A DNA stretch of 64,000 nt from Alkalihalobacillus sp. FSL W8-0930 (GCA_037965595.1 CP150183.1:1798001-1862000); one strand, 5' to 3'; shown: positions 50,746 to 61,393, counted from the stretch's first letter. Numbers and translations are program-made. The notes: generated by a model from the letters alone, not told the origin.

Positions 50746-52245
50746 ATGAAAGCAGAAGAAAAATATTTAGGCCTTGTCCAAAAACAAAATCATTATAATC
50801 AAGCACTTTCACTCCTTGCTTGGGATGCTCGCACCGGGGCACCTAAAAAAGGAGCAGCACAACGTTCAGAAGTAATAGGGACACTTTCTTCAGATGTGTT
50901 TGCTTTATCTACATCAACAGAGATGAATGAATTGCTTACTGAGCTAGAAGGTGAAAAGGAGTCTCTATCCGAAATTACAGCAAAAAGTATAGAGGAATCG
51001 CGTAAGGATTACGATCGTAATACAAAAATACCTGCTGAAGAATTTAAAGAATACGTTACACTTCAATCTCAAACAGAAACACTTTGGGAAGATGCTAAGG
51101 ATCAGTCTGATTTTGACATGTTCCGTCCGAATTTAGAAAAACTAATTGAATTTAAAAAACGTTTTATTGGCTACTATGGTGAGGATACAGGCCATGTGTA
51201 TAACACTCTACTTGATGATTACGAGCCTGGTGTGTTTGTAGATACCATTGATGAGGTCTTTGCTGAGTTGAGAAACAATCTAGTTCCCCTAGTTCAAGCG
51301 GTAACAGAGTCTTCTCACCAACCAAAAATGGATAGCTTATTCGCTCATTTCCCTAAAGCCAACCAACAAGCATTAAGTAAAGACATCTTAAAGGAAATCG
51401 GGTTTGATTTCTCGGCAGGACGTATGGATGAGACAGTCCACCCATTTGCGATGGGTATTAACCCTTACGACGTGCGTGTGACAACTAAATACAATGAGTC
51501 GGATTTCCGTGTCTCACTGTTTGGTACGATACACGAAGGAGGCCATGCGTTATATGAGCAAAATATCTCTCCAACATTAATGGGTACACCGCTTTGCGGG
51601 GGTACGTCTATGGGCATCCATGAATCTCAATCCTTGTTCTGGGAGAAGTTTGTTGGGCAGAATATGGCGTTCTGGGAACGTAATTATCCATTACTAAAAA
51701 AGCATGCGAACGGACAGTTTGATCAGTTAAGTCTTGAAGACTTCTATTTTGCCGTAAATCAGGCGAAGCCATCTCTAATTCGTATTGAGGCTGATGAGTT
51801 AACATATTGCTTACACATCATCCTTCGTTATGAATTAGAAAAAGCACTGATTGAAGGAAGCCTTACTGCAAAAGACTTACCACATGTGTGGAATGAGAAA
51901 ATGGTTGAGTACCTTGGTGTGAAGCCTAGCAACGATGGTGAAGGCGTGCTTCAAGATGTACATTGGTCTTTTGGATCCTTTGGATATTTTCCTTCATACG
52001 CTTTAGGTTACATTTATGCTGCTCAACTTAAAGAGTCATTCACTAAAACAAATCCTGGATTTGATGATTTAATCCGAGAAGGAAATTATGCGCCAATTCG
52101 TCAGTACATGACGGAAAATGTACATCAGTTCGGTCGAGGCAAAAAGCCAGCTGACATCTTAAAAGATACAACGGGTTCTGGAATCGATGCTAAGCCGCTG
52201 ATTCATTACTTAAATGATAAATATACAACGTTATACAAGCTTTAA
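50746..52245 (+). CDS. ypwA: Thermostable-type carboxypeptidase (M32)
   Basis: Metallocarboxypeptidase of the M32 family, 499 residues from ATG 50746 (GGTGG eight bases upstream). Zinc motif TIHEGGHALYE (HExxH) near residue 270, then GTSMGIHESQSLFWE with the third ligand, and the family motifs RIEADELTYCLHI and DVHWSFGSFGYFPSYALG. Releases C-terminal residues from peptides in the cytoplasm. Equivalent to B. subtilis YpwA. Monocistronic with terminator. Confidence 0.94.
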   Translation: MKAEEKYLGLVQKQNHYNQALSLLAWDARTGAPKKGAAQRSEVIGTLSSDVFALSTSTEMNELLTELEGEKESLSEITAKSIEESRKDYDRNTKIPAEEFKEYVTLQSQTETLWEDAKDQSDFDMFRPNLEKLIEFKKRFIGYYGEDTGHVYNTLLDDYEPGVFVDTIDEVFAELRNNLVPLVQAVTESSHQPKMDSLFAHFPKANQQALSKDILKEIGFDFSAGRMDETVHPFAMGINPYDVRVTTKYNESDFRVSLFGTIHEGGHALYEQNISPTLMGTPLCGGTSMGIHESQSLFWEKFVGQNMAFWERNYPLLKKHANGQFDQLSLEDFYFAVNQAKPSLIRIEADELTYCLHIILRYELEKALIEGSLTAKDLPHVWNEKMVEYLGVKPSNDGEGVLQDVHWSFGSFGYFPSYALGYIYAAQLKESFTKTNPGFDDLIREGNYAPIRQYMTENVHQFGRGKKPADILKDTTGSGIDAKPLIHYLNDKYTTLYKL

Positions 52246-52252
52246 TGTTAAG

Positions 52253-52276
52253 GCGGGCATATTGCCCGTTTTTTCT
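52253..52276 (+). terminator. Terminator after the carboxypeptidase gene
   Basis: CGGGC (52254-52258) and GCCCG (52264-52268) around ATATT, then TTTTTTC. Confidence 0.82.
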
Positions 52277-52354
52277 TTGTGTATTAATCCTAGTTGACTG
52301 CTATGAATAATGGGTATATAATAAATATTAATAGAGGGAAAGGAGCAATTCTGT

Positions 52355-52807
52355 ATGGCACATTTAACAATGTTAACGGAAAATCCGCTAATGAATAAAC
52401 AAGATAAAGAGTTTAAAGCACAGCTAGAAACGTGGGTCCTGCAACAAGGTCATGAGCTTTCAGAAGTTTCTATATCTACTTTCACTCAAGAGCAGCTCAA
52501 AACAAATGTTTTTATCTTAGCGATTCCTGTAGAACAAAATGCATATCAAGCGTTTAAGCGCTTCTTGCAGACGCTACCGGAGCAAACATTTAAGGATGAA
52601 CAGGTATTTCCTTTTATTCTTGGAGGGACAATGGCTCATGTAAGTGTGATGGAGTTGTATCTTCAACCCTTACTTAATCGCTTAGGTATTACAGAATCAT
52701 TGACAGTTGTTCCAAAATTGACGAAGTCCCAGAAACAACGATATGTAAAACAACTGTTTTCTCAAACAAGATTTAATCAATTCCTACAACCATACATTGC
52801 GATATAA
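52355..52807 (+). CDS. NAD(P)H-dependent FMN reductase-like protein, divergent
   Basis: 150 residues from ATG 52355 (AAAGGAG upstream). The second half fits the SsuE-type flavodoxin-fold reductases: PFILGGTMAHVSVMELYLQP followed by LLNRLGITES. The first half keeps the strand-helix pattern but lacks the usual N-terminal flavin-phosphate loop (G-S-x-R-x-x-S), and the protein is some 30 residues shorter than typical members. It may bind FMN poorly or not at all. Family call is moderately sure; function is open. Confidence 0.65.
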   Translation: MAHLTMLTENPLMNKQDKEFKAQLETWVLQQGHELSEVSISTFTQEQLKTNVFILAIPVEQNAYQAFKRFLQTLPEQTFKDEQVFPFILGGTMAHVSVMELYLQPLLNRLGITESLTVVPKLTKSQKQRYVKQLFSQTRFNQFLQPYIAI

Positions 52808-52813
52808 TTATTT

Positions 52814-52850
52814 AAGCTGAGAGCCTAGAGATTGGTTCTCAGCTTTTTAG
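52814..52850. terminator. Bidirectional terminator between the reductase and marC
   Basis: AAGCTGAGA-gCC pairs with GGt-TCTCAGCTT (52814-52845), then TTTAG. Confidence 0.88.
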
Positions 52851-52856
52851 TTTAAA

Positions 52857-53483
52857 TTAAAGTGTTAGAACTTCTTTTAACCCGCTAACAATCATTTCCA
52901 CGGCCATTACAGTTAAGATAAGCCCCATTAAACGTGTAATGATTGAGAGCTCTGTCGCATTCAGTTTGCTATGAATCCAGTGTGAGTAATAAAAGATTAA
53001 GTAGGTCACTAAGAGAATGATTGTAAAAGCAATAAACACTCCAATCGTATGACTTAATCGGTCGGTGTGAGCGGTCGTTAAACTCATAACCGTCGCAATG
53101 GTTCCGGGGCCAGCGATTAACGGAATACCAAGAGGTGTAATTGAAATATCGTTTTTTTCGATCCCTTCTTGATGCTCATCTTCATGAAGAGAATGACTGT
53201 GCCTTGACTTTGCACTGACTAAATTGTAACCAATCCCAAAGATAATAATGCCACCTGCGATACGAAGTGCATCAACGGTGATGCCAAATGCACGGAATAG
53301 AAAGGGCCCAAGAATGAGAAAGGCAGTAAGAATGATAAATGCTGTGAGAATCGCTTTAAACGCAATTGCCCGTGTTTCTCGCACGGTATTTGTTTGTGTC
53401 ATTGCAATAAAAATGGGAACATTCCCTATGGGGTTCATGATTGCAAAGATTGAAACAATCGCTTGAAGTGTAAAAGAAAGCAT
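52857..53483 (-). CDS. MarC-family integral membrane protein
   Basis: A 208-residue six-helix membrane protein from ATG 53483 (GGAGGT six bases upstream); the frame reaches 53525 but without a ribosome site. Signature segments: IFAIMNPIGNVPIFIAMT, RIAGGIIIFGIGYNL, PLGIPLIAGPGTIATVMSL and LILTVMAVEMIVSGL. A His-rich cytoplasmic loop lies in the middle (RHSHSLHEDEHQEG). The MarC family was once thought to confer antibiotic resistance, but its function is unknown. Confidence 0.92.
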   Translation of the reverse strand: MLSFTLQAIVSIFAIMNPIGNVPIFIAMTQTNTVRETRAIAFKAILTAFIILTAFLILGPFLFRAFGITVDALRIAGGIIIFGIGYNLVSAKSRHSHSLHEDEHQEGIEKNDISITPLGIPLIAGPGTIATVMSLTTAHTDRLSHTIGVFIAFTIILLVTYLIFYYSHWIHSKLNATELSIITRLMGLILTVMAVEMIVSGLKEVLTL

Positions 53484-53628
53484 CACTGGACCTCCATCAT
53501 CAATGTTTACGTTAGCTTCCCTCACTTTTTTCGTTCAATTCATATAAAGAGGACTTAAATCAACTGGTTTAGGGTATAGATGAGGTGAACTTATTTAAAG
53601 ATAGATAAAATAGAGAGGTTGTGCAGGA

Positions 53629-54663
53629 TTGATAACGTTTGAAGGGGTCACGAAAACATTTGCTGATGGGACTAAAGGTGTTGATCATCTATCGTTAACC
53701 ATCAACAGTGGTGAGTTTTTTGTATTAATTGGACCGAGCGGCTGTGGAAAAACAACCACAATGAAAATGATCAACCGGTTGATTGATCCGACGGAAGGAA
53801 CAATCAAGATAGACGATGACCGTGTACAAGATGTCAACATACATAAATTGCGTTGGAATATTGGATATGTCCTTCAACAAATCGCGTTGTTTCCAAATAT
53901 GACGATTGCAGAAAACATTGCAGTTGTTCCGGAAATGATGAAATGGAGTAAACAAGATGTTAAAACAAGAGTGGATGAACTACTCCAAATGGTTGGACTT
54001 GATCCAAACCAGTTCCGAGACAGGATGCCAGATGAACTTTCCGGAGGACAACAACAGCGCATTGGAGTGGCGCGAGCGCTCGCGGGTAACCCAAACATTA
54101 TCTTAATGGACGAGCCTTTCAGTGCACTTGATCCAATTAGTCGTGAACAATTACAACATGACATTAAAAATCTGCAAAAAGACATCAAGAAAACAATCGT
54201 TTTTGTTACGCATGATATGGATGAAGCATTGGCATTAGGGGAGAAAATTTGTGTGATGAGAGATGGAGCAGCAGTTCAGATTGGAACGCCAGAGGAGCTG
54301 GTGACAAACCCGAAAAATGAATTTGTGCAGCAATTCATTGGAAATCGAGGTCCCAAAAAAGCGCAATCAATTGAAGCCTTTATTCAAACAGATAGTCCTT
54401 ATGTACAAACACATGATACAAACGAGACGGAGCTTGAGTTTATATTAGATGAAAATGGCTCGTTAGCAGAAACCAAATACCAAAAAATGACTCAACCGAA
54501 TGTAGAAATGGTATCGGTTAATGATTCTGTTAAAGATGTGTACGCTTCTCTCCAAAAAAGCAATCTTCCTGCTCTCCCTGTTGAGCGAGATAACCGCATT
54601 GTCGGAACGATCTCTTATGAGGATTTAGCTCGTATGGCAGCAGAAGGGAGCGAGAGTAAATGA
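53629..54663 (+). CDS. Osmolyte/amine-type ABC ATP-binding protein with CBS tail (OpuCA/OpuFA-like)
   Basis: ATPase of the glycine betaine/carnitine/choline (OpuA/OpuC) class, 344 residues starting at TTG 53629. Walker A GPSGCGKTTTM, Q-loop YVLQQIALFP, signature [16 protein letters not shown], Walker B IILMDEPFSALDP, H-loop VTHDMDEA. After residue 240 there is one and a half CBS-like region (VEMVSVNDSVKDVYASLQKS and PALPVERDNRIVGTISYEDL). Overlaps the fused permease gene by four bases. Substrate could be an osmolyte or a betaine-like thiol such as ergothioneine. Confidence 0.92.
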   Translation: MITFEGVTKTFADGTKGVDHLSLTINSGEFFVLIGPSGCGKTTTMKMINRLIDPTEGTIKIDDDRVQDVNIHKLRWNIGYVLQQIALFPNMTIAENIAVVPEMMKWSKQDVKTRVDELLQMVGLDPNQFRDRMPDELSGGQQQRIGVARALAGNPNIILMDEPFSALDPISREQLQHDIKNLQKDIKKTIVFVTHDMDEALALGEKICVMRDGAAVQIGTPEELVTNPKNEFVQQFIGNRGPKKAQSIEAFIQTDSPYVQTHDTNETELEFILDENGSLAETKYQKMTQPNVEMVSVNDSVKDVYASLQKSNLPALPVERDNRIVGTISYEDLARMAAEGSESK

Positions 54664-56198
54664 ACGGATTCTTAAACGATTTTTATAACCTTTTTTTACA
54701 AAGACAGGACATGCTTTGGACGGCGCTCTGGGAGCACTTGCAGCTATCAATCATTTCATTATTAATTGCTGTGGTTATCGCAGTTCCTGTGGGAATTCTC
54801 CTATCTAGAAAAGACAGTATTGCCGAAGTGATTATTGGCATTGCTGCTGTTCTTCAAACGATACCAAGTCTTGCGTTACTTGGATTCATGATCTTATTTG
54901 TTGGAATTGGCACAACACCAGCTATTATTGCGCTAACTGCTTATGCCCTTTTACCAATTCTTCGTAATACGTATACAGGCATTAAGGAAGTTAACCCTGC
55001 CATTCGCGAGGCAGCAAGAGGAATGGGGATGAACTCGTTTCGCAGCCTGATAAAGGTGGAACTACCTATTGCCCTACCAACAGTGATGGCAGGTATTCGA
55101 ACATCAATGGTTTTAATTGTTGGAACTGCAACGCTTGCTGCATTAATTGGAGCTGGGGGTCTTGGAGATTTAATCATGACAGGCATTCAGCGTTCAAATA
55201 ACGAGTACATTTTACTTGGTGCGATTCCAGCAGCTCTTCTAGCGTTATTATTTGATGGGATTTTACGTTTAACGGAAAAGATGAGCAAACGGAATTCATA
55301 TAAACCGGTTGTTGTAGTGATCGGATTGTCACTTGCCATTATCTTTGTTCCGATACTTGCTGGTAGAGGAGCGGTTGGCCCGGATCTTGTTGTTGGTGGG
55401 AAAATGGGTGCTGAGCCTGAGATTGTTGGAAACATGTATAAGCATTTGATTGAAGAGCAGACTGAACTTACAGTACAAGTTCAAGGAAACCTAGGTGCGA
55501 CTGATTTTGTATTTAATGCATTAAGAGTTGGCGACATTGACGTGTATCCAGAATTCTCTGGTACGATCGTTGGTGAACTACTTGCATTAGAAGACTTTAG
55601 TTATGATCCAGACGAAGCGTATCAACAAGCAAAAGAAGGAATTTATGATGAATATCAATTCCGCTTCTTAGAGCCCATGTTATACAACAATACGTATGCA
55701 ATTGCTGTACCTAGAGATAAGGCTGAGGAAGAGGGAATTGAGACCATCTCCGATTTAAACTCAGTAAAAGATGATTGGTCCTTTGGCTTTTCATTTGAAT
55801 TTATCGATCGTCAAGATGGATATGCAGGCTTCCCGGAACGATATGGATTTGAACTTAGTAACGTATCTTCTTTAGATGTTTCTGCAGGATTTCGTGCGAT
55901 TGAAAGTGAAGACATTGAAGGAACCGATGTCTTTTCAACAGATCCACAAATTGTGGAGAACGATCTACTTGTATTAGAAGATGATCAAAATCTGTTTCCG
56001 CCATATCAAGGCGCTCCATTAATTCGAGAGGAAACGTTAGAGCAGTACCCTGAAGTTGAAGATATTCTCAATCAGCTTGCTGGAAAAATTTCAGAAGAGG
56101 ATATTCAAGAATTAAATTACCTGGTCGATATTGAAGACGAGAACCCTAGTGATGTAGCAAAAGAGTATCTAGTTGAACTCGGTTTATTAGATGAGTAA
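54660..56198 (+). CDS. Fused ABC permease and substrate-binding protein (OpuF/EgtU-like)
   Basis: 512 residues. The N-terminal 200 form a membrane domain with EAA loop EAARGMGMNSFRSLIKVELP and AALIGAGGLGDLIM. A further helix (about 218-236) leads into an extracellular OpuAC-type binding domain (about 245-510): VVGGKMGAEPEIVGNMYKHL, ALRVGDIDVYPEFSGT and FRAIESEDIEG. This fusion is known from OpuF (compatible solutes) and EgtU (ergothioneine) systems. Binding-site residues cannot be judged by eye. Translationally coupled to the ATPase (ATGA). Confidence 0.92.
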   Translation: MNGFLNDFYNLFLQRQDMLWTALWEHLQLSIISLLIAVVIAVPVGILLSRKDSIAEVIIGIAAVLQTIPSLALLGFMILFVGIGTTPAIIALTAYALLPILRNTYTGIKEVNPAIREAARGMGMNSFRSLIKVELPIALPTVMAGIRTSMVLIVGTATLAALIGAGGLGDLIMTGIQRSNNEYILLGAIPAALLALLFDGILRLTEKMSKRNSYKPVVVVIGLSLAIIFVPILAGRGAVGPDLVVGGKMGAEPEIVGNMYKHLIEEQTELTVQVQGNLGATDFVFNALRVGDIDVYPEFSGTIVGELLALEDFSYDPDEAYQQAKEGIYDEYQFRFLEPMLYNNTYAIAVPRDKAEEEGIETISDLNSVKDDWSFGFSFEFIDRQDGYAGFPERYGFELSNVSSLDVSAGFRAIESEDIEGTDVFSTDPQIVENDLLVLEDDQNLFPPYQGAPLIREETLEQYPEVEDILNQLAGKISEEDIQELNYLVDIEDENPSDVAKEYLVELGLLDE

Positions 56199-56260
56199 TG
56201 AGTGCAAAACGACATTTTAGGGTATGATGGTTGTACACGTGATACGAAAGGAATGATACA

Positions 56261-56674
56261 ATGTCTATTGAAAACCCATCAAATCAAGCGATCACAAATA
56301 TTCTTCATACTAGTAAGCGGATTGCAGTAGTAGGGCTTTCAGACAATCCTGAGAGAACTTCTTATATGGTTTCAGAGGCCATGCAAAAAGCAGGCTATGA
56401 GATTATCCCAGTGAACCCTACGATTAAAGAGGCATTAGGTGTAAAGGCCGTTTCTTCGCTTCATGAGATTGACGGTGACATTGATATTGTGAATGTCTTC
56501 AGAAGAAGCGAGTTTCTCCCTGATATCGCAAAAGAAACAGTTGAAGTTGGAGCGAATGTCTTTTGGTCACAGCTTGGTGTGGTTAACCAAGAAGCCTATG
56601 ATTACTTAAGAGAACATAACATCGCAACGGTGATGGATCGTTGTATTAAAGTAGAACACGCTAAATTCAAGTAA
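56261..56674 (+). CDS. yneT: CoA-binding domain protein YneT
   Basis: A 137-residue stand-alone CoA-binding (succinyl-CoA-ligase-like) Rossmann protein. Motifs: RIAVVGLSDNPERTSYMVSE near residue 20, GYEIIPVNPTIKEALG, VNVFRRSEFLPDIAKE, FWSQLGVVNQEAYDYL and the ending VMDRCIKVEHAKFK with the conserved Cys. Start ATG 56261 with AAAGGAATG. Function unknown. Location before parE-parC is the same as in B. subtilis. Confidence 0.93.
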   Translation: MSIENPSNQAITNILHTSKRIAVVGLSDNPERTSYMVSEAMQKAGYEIIPVNPTIKEALGVKAVSSLHEIDGDIDIVNVFRRSEFLPDIAKETVEVGANVFWSQLGVVNQEAYDYLREHNIATVMDRCIKVEHAKFK

Positions 56675-56681
56675 GTGATTG

Positions 56682-56709
56682 GGGAGGGTGCCATTATGGT
56701 ATCCTCCCT
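56682..56709 (+). terminator. Hairpin terminator after yneT
   Basis: GGGAGGGTGCC pairs with GGTATCCTCCC (one T-G and one wobble) around ATTAT. The following TCACTAACCTCTTTT is only weakly T-rich. Confidence 0.6.
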
Positions 56710-56831
56710 CACTAACCTCTTTTCATTTGATGTGACAAACCCTAGTATGTGGAAGAAATAATATAATAAAAATATAAAAGAACCTTGATATAACTGAAAT
56801 AACCTTTAGAATGAACTTATAACTATAGCAA

Positions 56832-56861
56832 GAAACGTATGTTCGGTTTTTGTGCTACAAT
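56832..56861 (+). promoter_or_regulatory. parE promoter region with LexA-box-like element
   Basis: GAAACGTATGTTCG (56832-56845) matches CGAAC-N4-GTTCG at eight of ten fixed positions, with one perfect GTTCG half. Eleven bases on lies an extended -10, TGC-TACAAT (56853-56861). I recall that parE and parC are reported in the B. subtilis LexA regulon, which fits. Confidence 0.55.
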
Positions 56862-56891
56862 AGTAGCAGCACGTTGAAAGGGGTTCAAACT

Positions 56892-58868
56892 TTGGCAAAA
56901 TCACAAATAGAATATAACGATGATGCGATACAAGTACTCGAAGGGTTAGAAGCTGTTCGTAAACGTCCGGGAATGTATATCGGAAGTACGGATGCACGCG
57001 GCTTACACCATTTGATCTATGAAATTTTAGATAACGCTGTTGACGAAGCAATGGCGGGATTCGGTGATTACATAAAAGTAACACTTCATTCAGACGGAAG
57101 TGTGTCAGTACTAGATAACGGGCGTGGAATGCCTGTTGGAATGCATAAAATGGGGAAGCCAACACCTGAGGTGATCTTAACTGTCCTCCATGCGGGAGGT
57201 AAATTCGGTCAAGGTGGATATGCAACAAGTGGAGGCTTACATGGTGTAGGGGCCTCTGTTGTTAATGCGCTTTCAGAATGGCTAATTGTTGATATTAGAC
57301 GAGATGGAGAACATTATCAGCAACAGTTTGAAAATGGTGGGAAACCAGCCACTACACTTGAGAAAAAAGGCAATACACGCAAGTCGGGAACAGTTGTTCG
57401 CTTTAAACCTGATCCGGTGATTTTCTCAACAACTACATTTAATACAGAGACTCTTTCAGAGCGTTTACGTGAGGCGGCATTTTTATTAAAAGGCCTTACG
57501 ATTGCACTTGCAGATGAACGGGGTTCAGAAACGATCGAAGAAACCTTCTTCTTTGAAACTGGAATTGAAGCTTTTGTTCAATACTTGAATGAAGGAAAAG
57601 AGACTTTGCATCCAGTGATCACATTTAACGGTGAGCAAAACGGAATTGAAATGGAGATGTCCTTCCAGTTCCATGATGCCTATACGGAGAATGTACTAAG
57701 CTTTGTGAACCATGTACGTACGAGAGATGGCGGAACACATGAGCTTGGTGCTAAGTCAGCAATGACTCGAAGCTTTAATGAACATGCAAGAAAATTAAAG
57801 CTTCTTAAAGAAAAAGATAAGAATTTAGAAGGTGCAGATATACGTGAGGGGTTTACAGCCATTATTTCTGTGCGTGTACCTGAAGCAAAGCTCCAGTTTG
57901 AAGGTCAAACCAAAAGTAAGCTTGGAACACCAGAAGCACGATCCGTATTAGATAGCGTTGTGTCTGAGAAGCTAGCTTATTTCTTTGAAGAGAATCCTGA
58001 TATTGGGACAAGTTTGATTCGAAAAGCGATTAAAGCCTCCCAAGCACGTGAGGCAGCAAGAAAAGCACGTGAGGATTCTCGTAACGGCAAGCGTAAAAAA
58101 CGAGATGTGCTATTAAGTGGGAAGTTAACACCTGCTCAATCACGTAACCCAAAACGGAATGAATTATATCTGGTTGAGGGTGATTCAGCTGGTGGTTCAG
58201 CTAAACAAGGACGCGATCGTAAATTCCAGGCCGTTCTGCCACTTCGGGGAAAAGTCATCAACACGGAAAAAGCAAAACTCGACGATATTATGAAAAACGA
58301 AGAAATTCGAACCATTATCCATACAATTGGTGCGGGGGTCGGTGCTGACTTCTCGATTGAAGATGTGAACTACGACAAAGTCGTCATCATGACAGATGCT
58401 GATACAGATGGAGCACACATTCAAGTGCTTCTCCTTACATTCTTTTATCGCTATATGAAAGAATTATTTGATGCGGGTAAGATTTATATTGCGCTACCAC
58501 CTTTATATAAAGTCAGTAGAGGTTCAGGCAAAAAAGAAATCGTTGAATATGCTTGGGATGAGCGTGAATTGGATAATGCAACAAAGAAAGTCGGAAAAGG
58601 CTATGCCCTGCAGCGTTATAAAGGTCTAGGTGAGATGAATCCTGTTCAATTATGGGAGACTACAATGGATCCAGAGACACGAACGCTTATCCGTGTAACG
58701 CTTGATGATGCGGCAAGGGCTGAAAAGCGTGTGACGACACTAATGGGTGACAAAGTAGAGCCACGTCGTAAGTGGATTGAATCACATGTTGCGTTCGGTC
58801 TTGAGGAAGAAACAAATATTTTGGAAAATGAGAACTTAGGTGTAACGGAGGGCGAGCAAAATGTCTAA
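56892..58868 (+). CDS. parE: DNA topoisomerase IV subunit B
   Basis: ATPase subunit of topoisomerase IV, which unlinks daughter chromosomes. 658 residues from TTG 56892 ([27 protein letters not shown] eight bases upstream). GHKL motifs: [42 protein letters not shown]; the Toprim domain has [18 protein letters not shown] and [15 protein letters not shown]. The catalytic Lys is in [12 protein letters not shown] region of the transducer. ParE rather than GyrB by its short length and by its neighbour. Overlaps parC by eight bases. Confidence 0.97.
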   Translation: MAKSQIEYNDDAIQVLEGLEAVRKRPGMYIGSTDARGLHHLIYEILDNAVDEAMAGFGDYIKVTLHSDGSVSVLDNGRGMPVGMHKMGKPTPEVILTVLHAGGKFGQGGYATSGGLHGVGASVVNALSEWLIVDIRRDGEHYQQQFENGGKPATTLEKKGNTRKSGTVVRFKPDPVIFSTTTFNTETLSERLREAAFLLKGLTIALADERGSETIEETFFFETGIEAFVQYLNEGKETLHPVITFNGEQNGIEMEMSFQFHDAYTENVLSFVNHVRTRDGGTHELGAKSAMTRSFNEHARKLKLLKEKDKNLEGADIREGFTAIISVRVPEAKLQFEGQTKSKLGTPEARSVLDSVVSEKLAYFFEENPDIGTSLIRKAIKASQAREAARKAREDSRNGKRKKRDVLLSGKLTPAQSRNPKRNELYLVEGDSAGGSAKQGRDRKFQAVLPLRGKVINTEKAKLDDIMKNEEIRTIIHTIGAGVGADFSIEDVNYDKVVIMTDADTDGAHIQVLLLTFFYRYMKELFDAGKIYIALPPLYKVSRGSGKKEIVEYAWDERELDNATKKVGKGYALQRYKGLGEMNPVQLWETTMDPETRTLIRVTLDDAARAEKRVTTLMGDKVEPRRKWIESHVAFGLEEETNILENENLGVTEGEQNV

Positions 58869-61305
58869 AAGTGAACGTTATCTTGATCTTCCGTTAGAAG
58901 AAGTCATCGGTGATCGATTTGGACGCTATAGTAAATACATTATCCAAGAACGTGCATTACCAGATGCACGAGATGGATTAAAGCCCGTTCAACGTCGTAT
59001 TCTTTACGCGATGTACAAAGAAGGGAATACGGCTGAAAAGGCGTATCGTAAGTCAGCAAAAACAGTCGGTAACGTGATCGGTAATTATCATCCACATGGT
59101 GACTCATCTGTGTATGAAGCAATGCTTCGTATGAGCCAAACATGGAAGGTGCGTCAATTACTTGTTGATATGCATGGGAACAATGGGTCTATTGATGCAG
59201 ATCCACCAGCTGCTATGCGTTATACAGAAGCTAGACTCTCCTCTATTAGTTCTGAATTACTTCGAGATTTAGATAAAGATACGGTTGAATTTATTGATAA
59301 CTTTGATGATACCGAACAGGAACCCGTCGTATTACCAGCAGGGTTTCCAAACTTACTGGTTAACGGATCTACGGGAATTTCTGCAGGATATGCTACAGAC
59401 ATACCACCCCATAACCTGCGTGAGATCATTGATGGTGTCATTATGCAGATGGAAAAGCCAGATACGACACTTGATGATCTTTTACAAGTGGTAACCGGTC
59501 CTGATTTCCCTACAGGGGGCATCGTTCAAGGTCTTGATGGAATCAGACAAGCCTACAAAACAGGTAAAGGTAAAGTCGTTGTTCGTGCAAAAACAGAATT
59601 AGAGGATATGCGTGGCGGCCGTCAGCAAATAGTGATTACTGAGATTCCGTTTGAAGTGGTAAAAGCGAACCTCGTAAAAAAAATGGATGAAATTCGTTTT
59701 GATAAAAAAGTAGATGGTATTACAGAGGTTCGAGATGATACGGATCGAACAGGGCTGCGAATCGTGGTTGAATTAAAGAAAGATGCAGATCCGAATGCCA
59801 TTCTACATTATTTATTTAAGAATACGGATTTACAAACAACGTTCCACTTTAACATGGTTGCGATTTATCATAAGGCACCGCAATTAATGGGACTTCAAGC
59901 ATTGATCCAAGCGTACATAGATCATCAGAAATCAGTGATTAAGCGTCGCTCTGAATATGAACTTAGAAAAGCGAAAGCGCGGGAGCATATTGTAGAGGGA
60001 CTCATTAAAGCTGTTTCGATTCTTGATGAGGTAATCAAGGTTATTCGTGCGTCTCAAGACAAACGAGATGCTAAGAATAATTTAATTGATTCTTTCTCGT
60101 TTACTGAAGAACAGGCAGAAGCTATCGTTAACCTTCAACTTTATCGTTTAACGAATACGGATGTGACTACACTTCAAAAAGAAGCAGAAGAATTAAAGAA
60201 GCGCATTGAAGAATTAGAAGCGATTTTATCAAGTGAGAAAAAGCTGATCCAAGTGATTAAAAAGAATCTAAAACGAGTACAAAAAGAATTTGGAGAAGAT
60301 AGACGAACTCAAATTACCGCTCAGATTGAAGAATTAAAGATTAATATGGATGTACTGATTGCAGCCGAGGACGTACGCGTAACGGTTACGGATTCTGGTT
60401 ATGTGAAACGGACAAGCCTGCGGTCATTCTCTGCATCAAGCAAAGAGCCACCTGGCATGAAGGAAGGGGACCGCATCCTCTTTAATCAGGAGTTAAATAC
60501 AACGGATACCTTGCTTCTATTCACCAAGCAAGGGAACTATCTATTTATTCCTGTTCACCAGCTACCAGATATACGCTGGAAGGACAATGGACAGCATGTT
60601 GCGAACCTGGTGACGCTTGATCGAGACGACGAATTTCTCTGTGCCATGGGTGTCAGGGAATTTGCAGAAGAGGATTCCCTTCTGTTCCTAACGAAGGATG
60701 GCATGGTAAAACGATCTCAGCTCTCATTATATCAGGCAGCTAGACACTCAAAAGCACTAGTTGCACTAAAAGTGAAAGATGGAGATCAGCTTATTGCTGT
60801 TATGAGAACAAAAGGAACAAGTGAAATTTTATTAGCTACAAATCAAGGATACGGATTATGGTTTGGCGAAGAGGAAGTTGGCTTAGTTGGTCAGCGTGCA
60901 GCCGGCGTGAAGGCCATCAATTTAAAAGATGATGATATCGTTGTTGGGGCAGAAACCTTCTCATTAGACGAAAAGGTTGAATTTATTCTTGCAACGCAAC
61001 GGGGGTCCGTTAAGAAGATGGCTATTACTGAGATGGAAAAAAGCTCAAGAGCCAAACGCGGGCTAGTGATGTTACGTGAGTTAAAAAGTAACCCACATCG
61101 TTTAGTAGGCTGTAACCGAATTTTAGCTCCAACCGATGAATTTTTACTACGTACCGAAAAAGGAACAGAAACGACCATCCAAGCAAAGTCTTATCGACCG
61201 AGTGATCGATATAGCAATGGCTCCTATGCTGTTGATACGCAAAAGGAAGGGTCACTTGTAGAAATGAAACGACTTCATAAAGATGTGATAGATGATAAAG
61301 AGTAG
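58861..61305 (+). CDS. parC: DNA topoisomerase IV subunit A
   Basis: Breakage-reunion subunit, 814 residues. The active-site Tyr is in [12 protein letters not shown] near residue 120; the quinolone-resistance region is [15 protein letters not shown] with Ser and Glu at the usual sites (DSSVYE, a sensitive-type Ser). Coiled-coil region about 425-470 ([16 protein letters not shown]). The C-terminal beta-pinwheel (about 500-800) lacks a clear GyrA box, consistent with ParC. Translationally coupled to parE. The last codons form part of the terminator. Confidence 0.97.
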   Translation: MSKSERYLDLPLEEVIGDRFGRYSKYIIQERALPDARDGLKPVQRRILYAMYKEGNTAEKAYRKSAKTVGNVIGNYHPHGDSSVYEAMLRMSQTWKVRQLLVDMHGNNGSIDADPPAAMRYTEARLSSISSELLRDLDKDTVEFIDNFDDTEQEPVVLPAGFPNLLVNGSTGISAGYATDIPPHNLREIIDGVIMQMEKPDTTLDDLLQVVTGPDFPTGGIVQGLDGIRQAYKTGKGKVVVRAKTELEDMRGGRQQIVITEIPFEVVKANLVKKMDEIRFDKKVDGITEVRDDTDRTGLRIVVELKKDADPNAILHYLFKNTDLQTTFHFNMVAIYHKAPQLMGLQALIQAYIDHQKSVIKRRSEYELRKAKAREHIVEGLIKAVSILDEVIKVIRASQDKRDAKNNLIDSFSFTEEQAEAIVNLQLYRLTNTDVTTLQKEAEELKKRIEELEAILSSEKKLIQVIKKNLKRVQKEFGEDRRTQITAQIEELKINMDVLIAAEDVRVTVTDSGYVKRTSLRSFSASSKEPPGMKEGDRILFNQELNTTDTLLLFTKQGNYLFIPVHQLPDIRWKDNGQHVANLVTLDRDDEFLCAMGVREFAEEDSLLFLTKDGMVKRSQLSLYQAARHSKALVALKVKDGDQLIAVMRTKGTSEILLATNQGYGLWFGEEEVGLVGQRAAGVKAINLKDDDIVVGAETFSLDEKVEFILATQRGSVKKMAITEMEKSSRAKRGLVMLRELKSNPHRLVGCNRILAPTDEFLLRTEKGTETTIQAKSYRPSDRYSNGSYAVDTQKEGSLVEMKRLHKDVIDDKE

Positions 61306-61331
61306 GCCCATTCGGCTTACTCTTTTTTTAT
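61297..61331 (+). terminator. parEC terminator
   Basis: AAAGAGTAGGCC pairs with GGCTTACTCTTT (one G-T), followed by more T; the left arm overlaps the parC stop. Confidence 0.85.
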
Positions 61332-61393
61332 AAAGGGTTACAAGGTTTACAACTACTTTAGAGGGGAATAGAAGGAGAAAGGAGGCGCTACAT

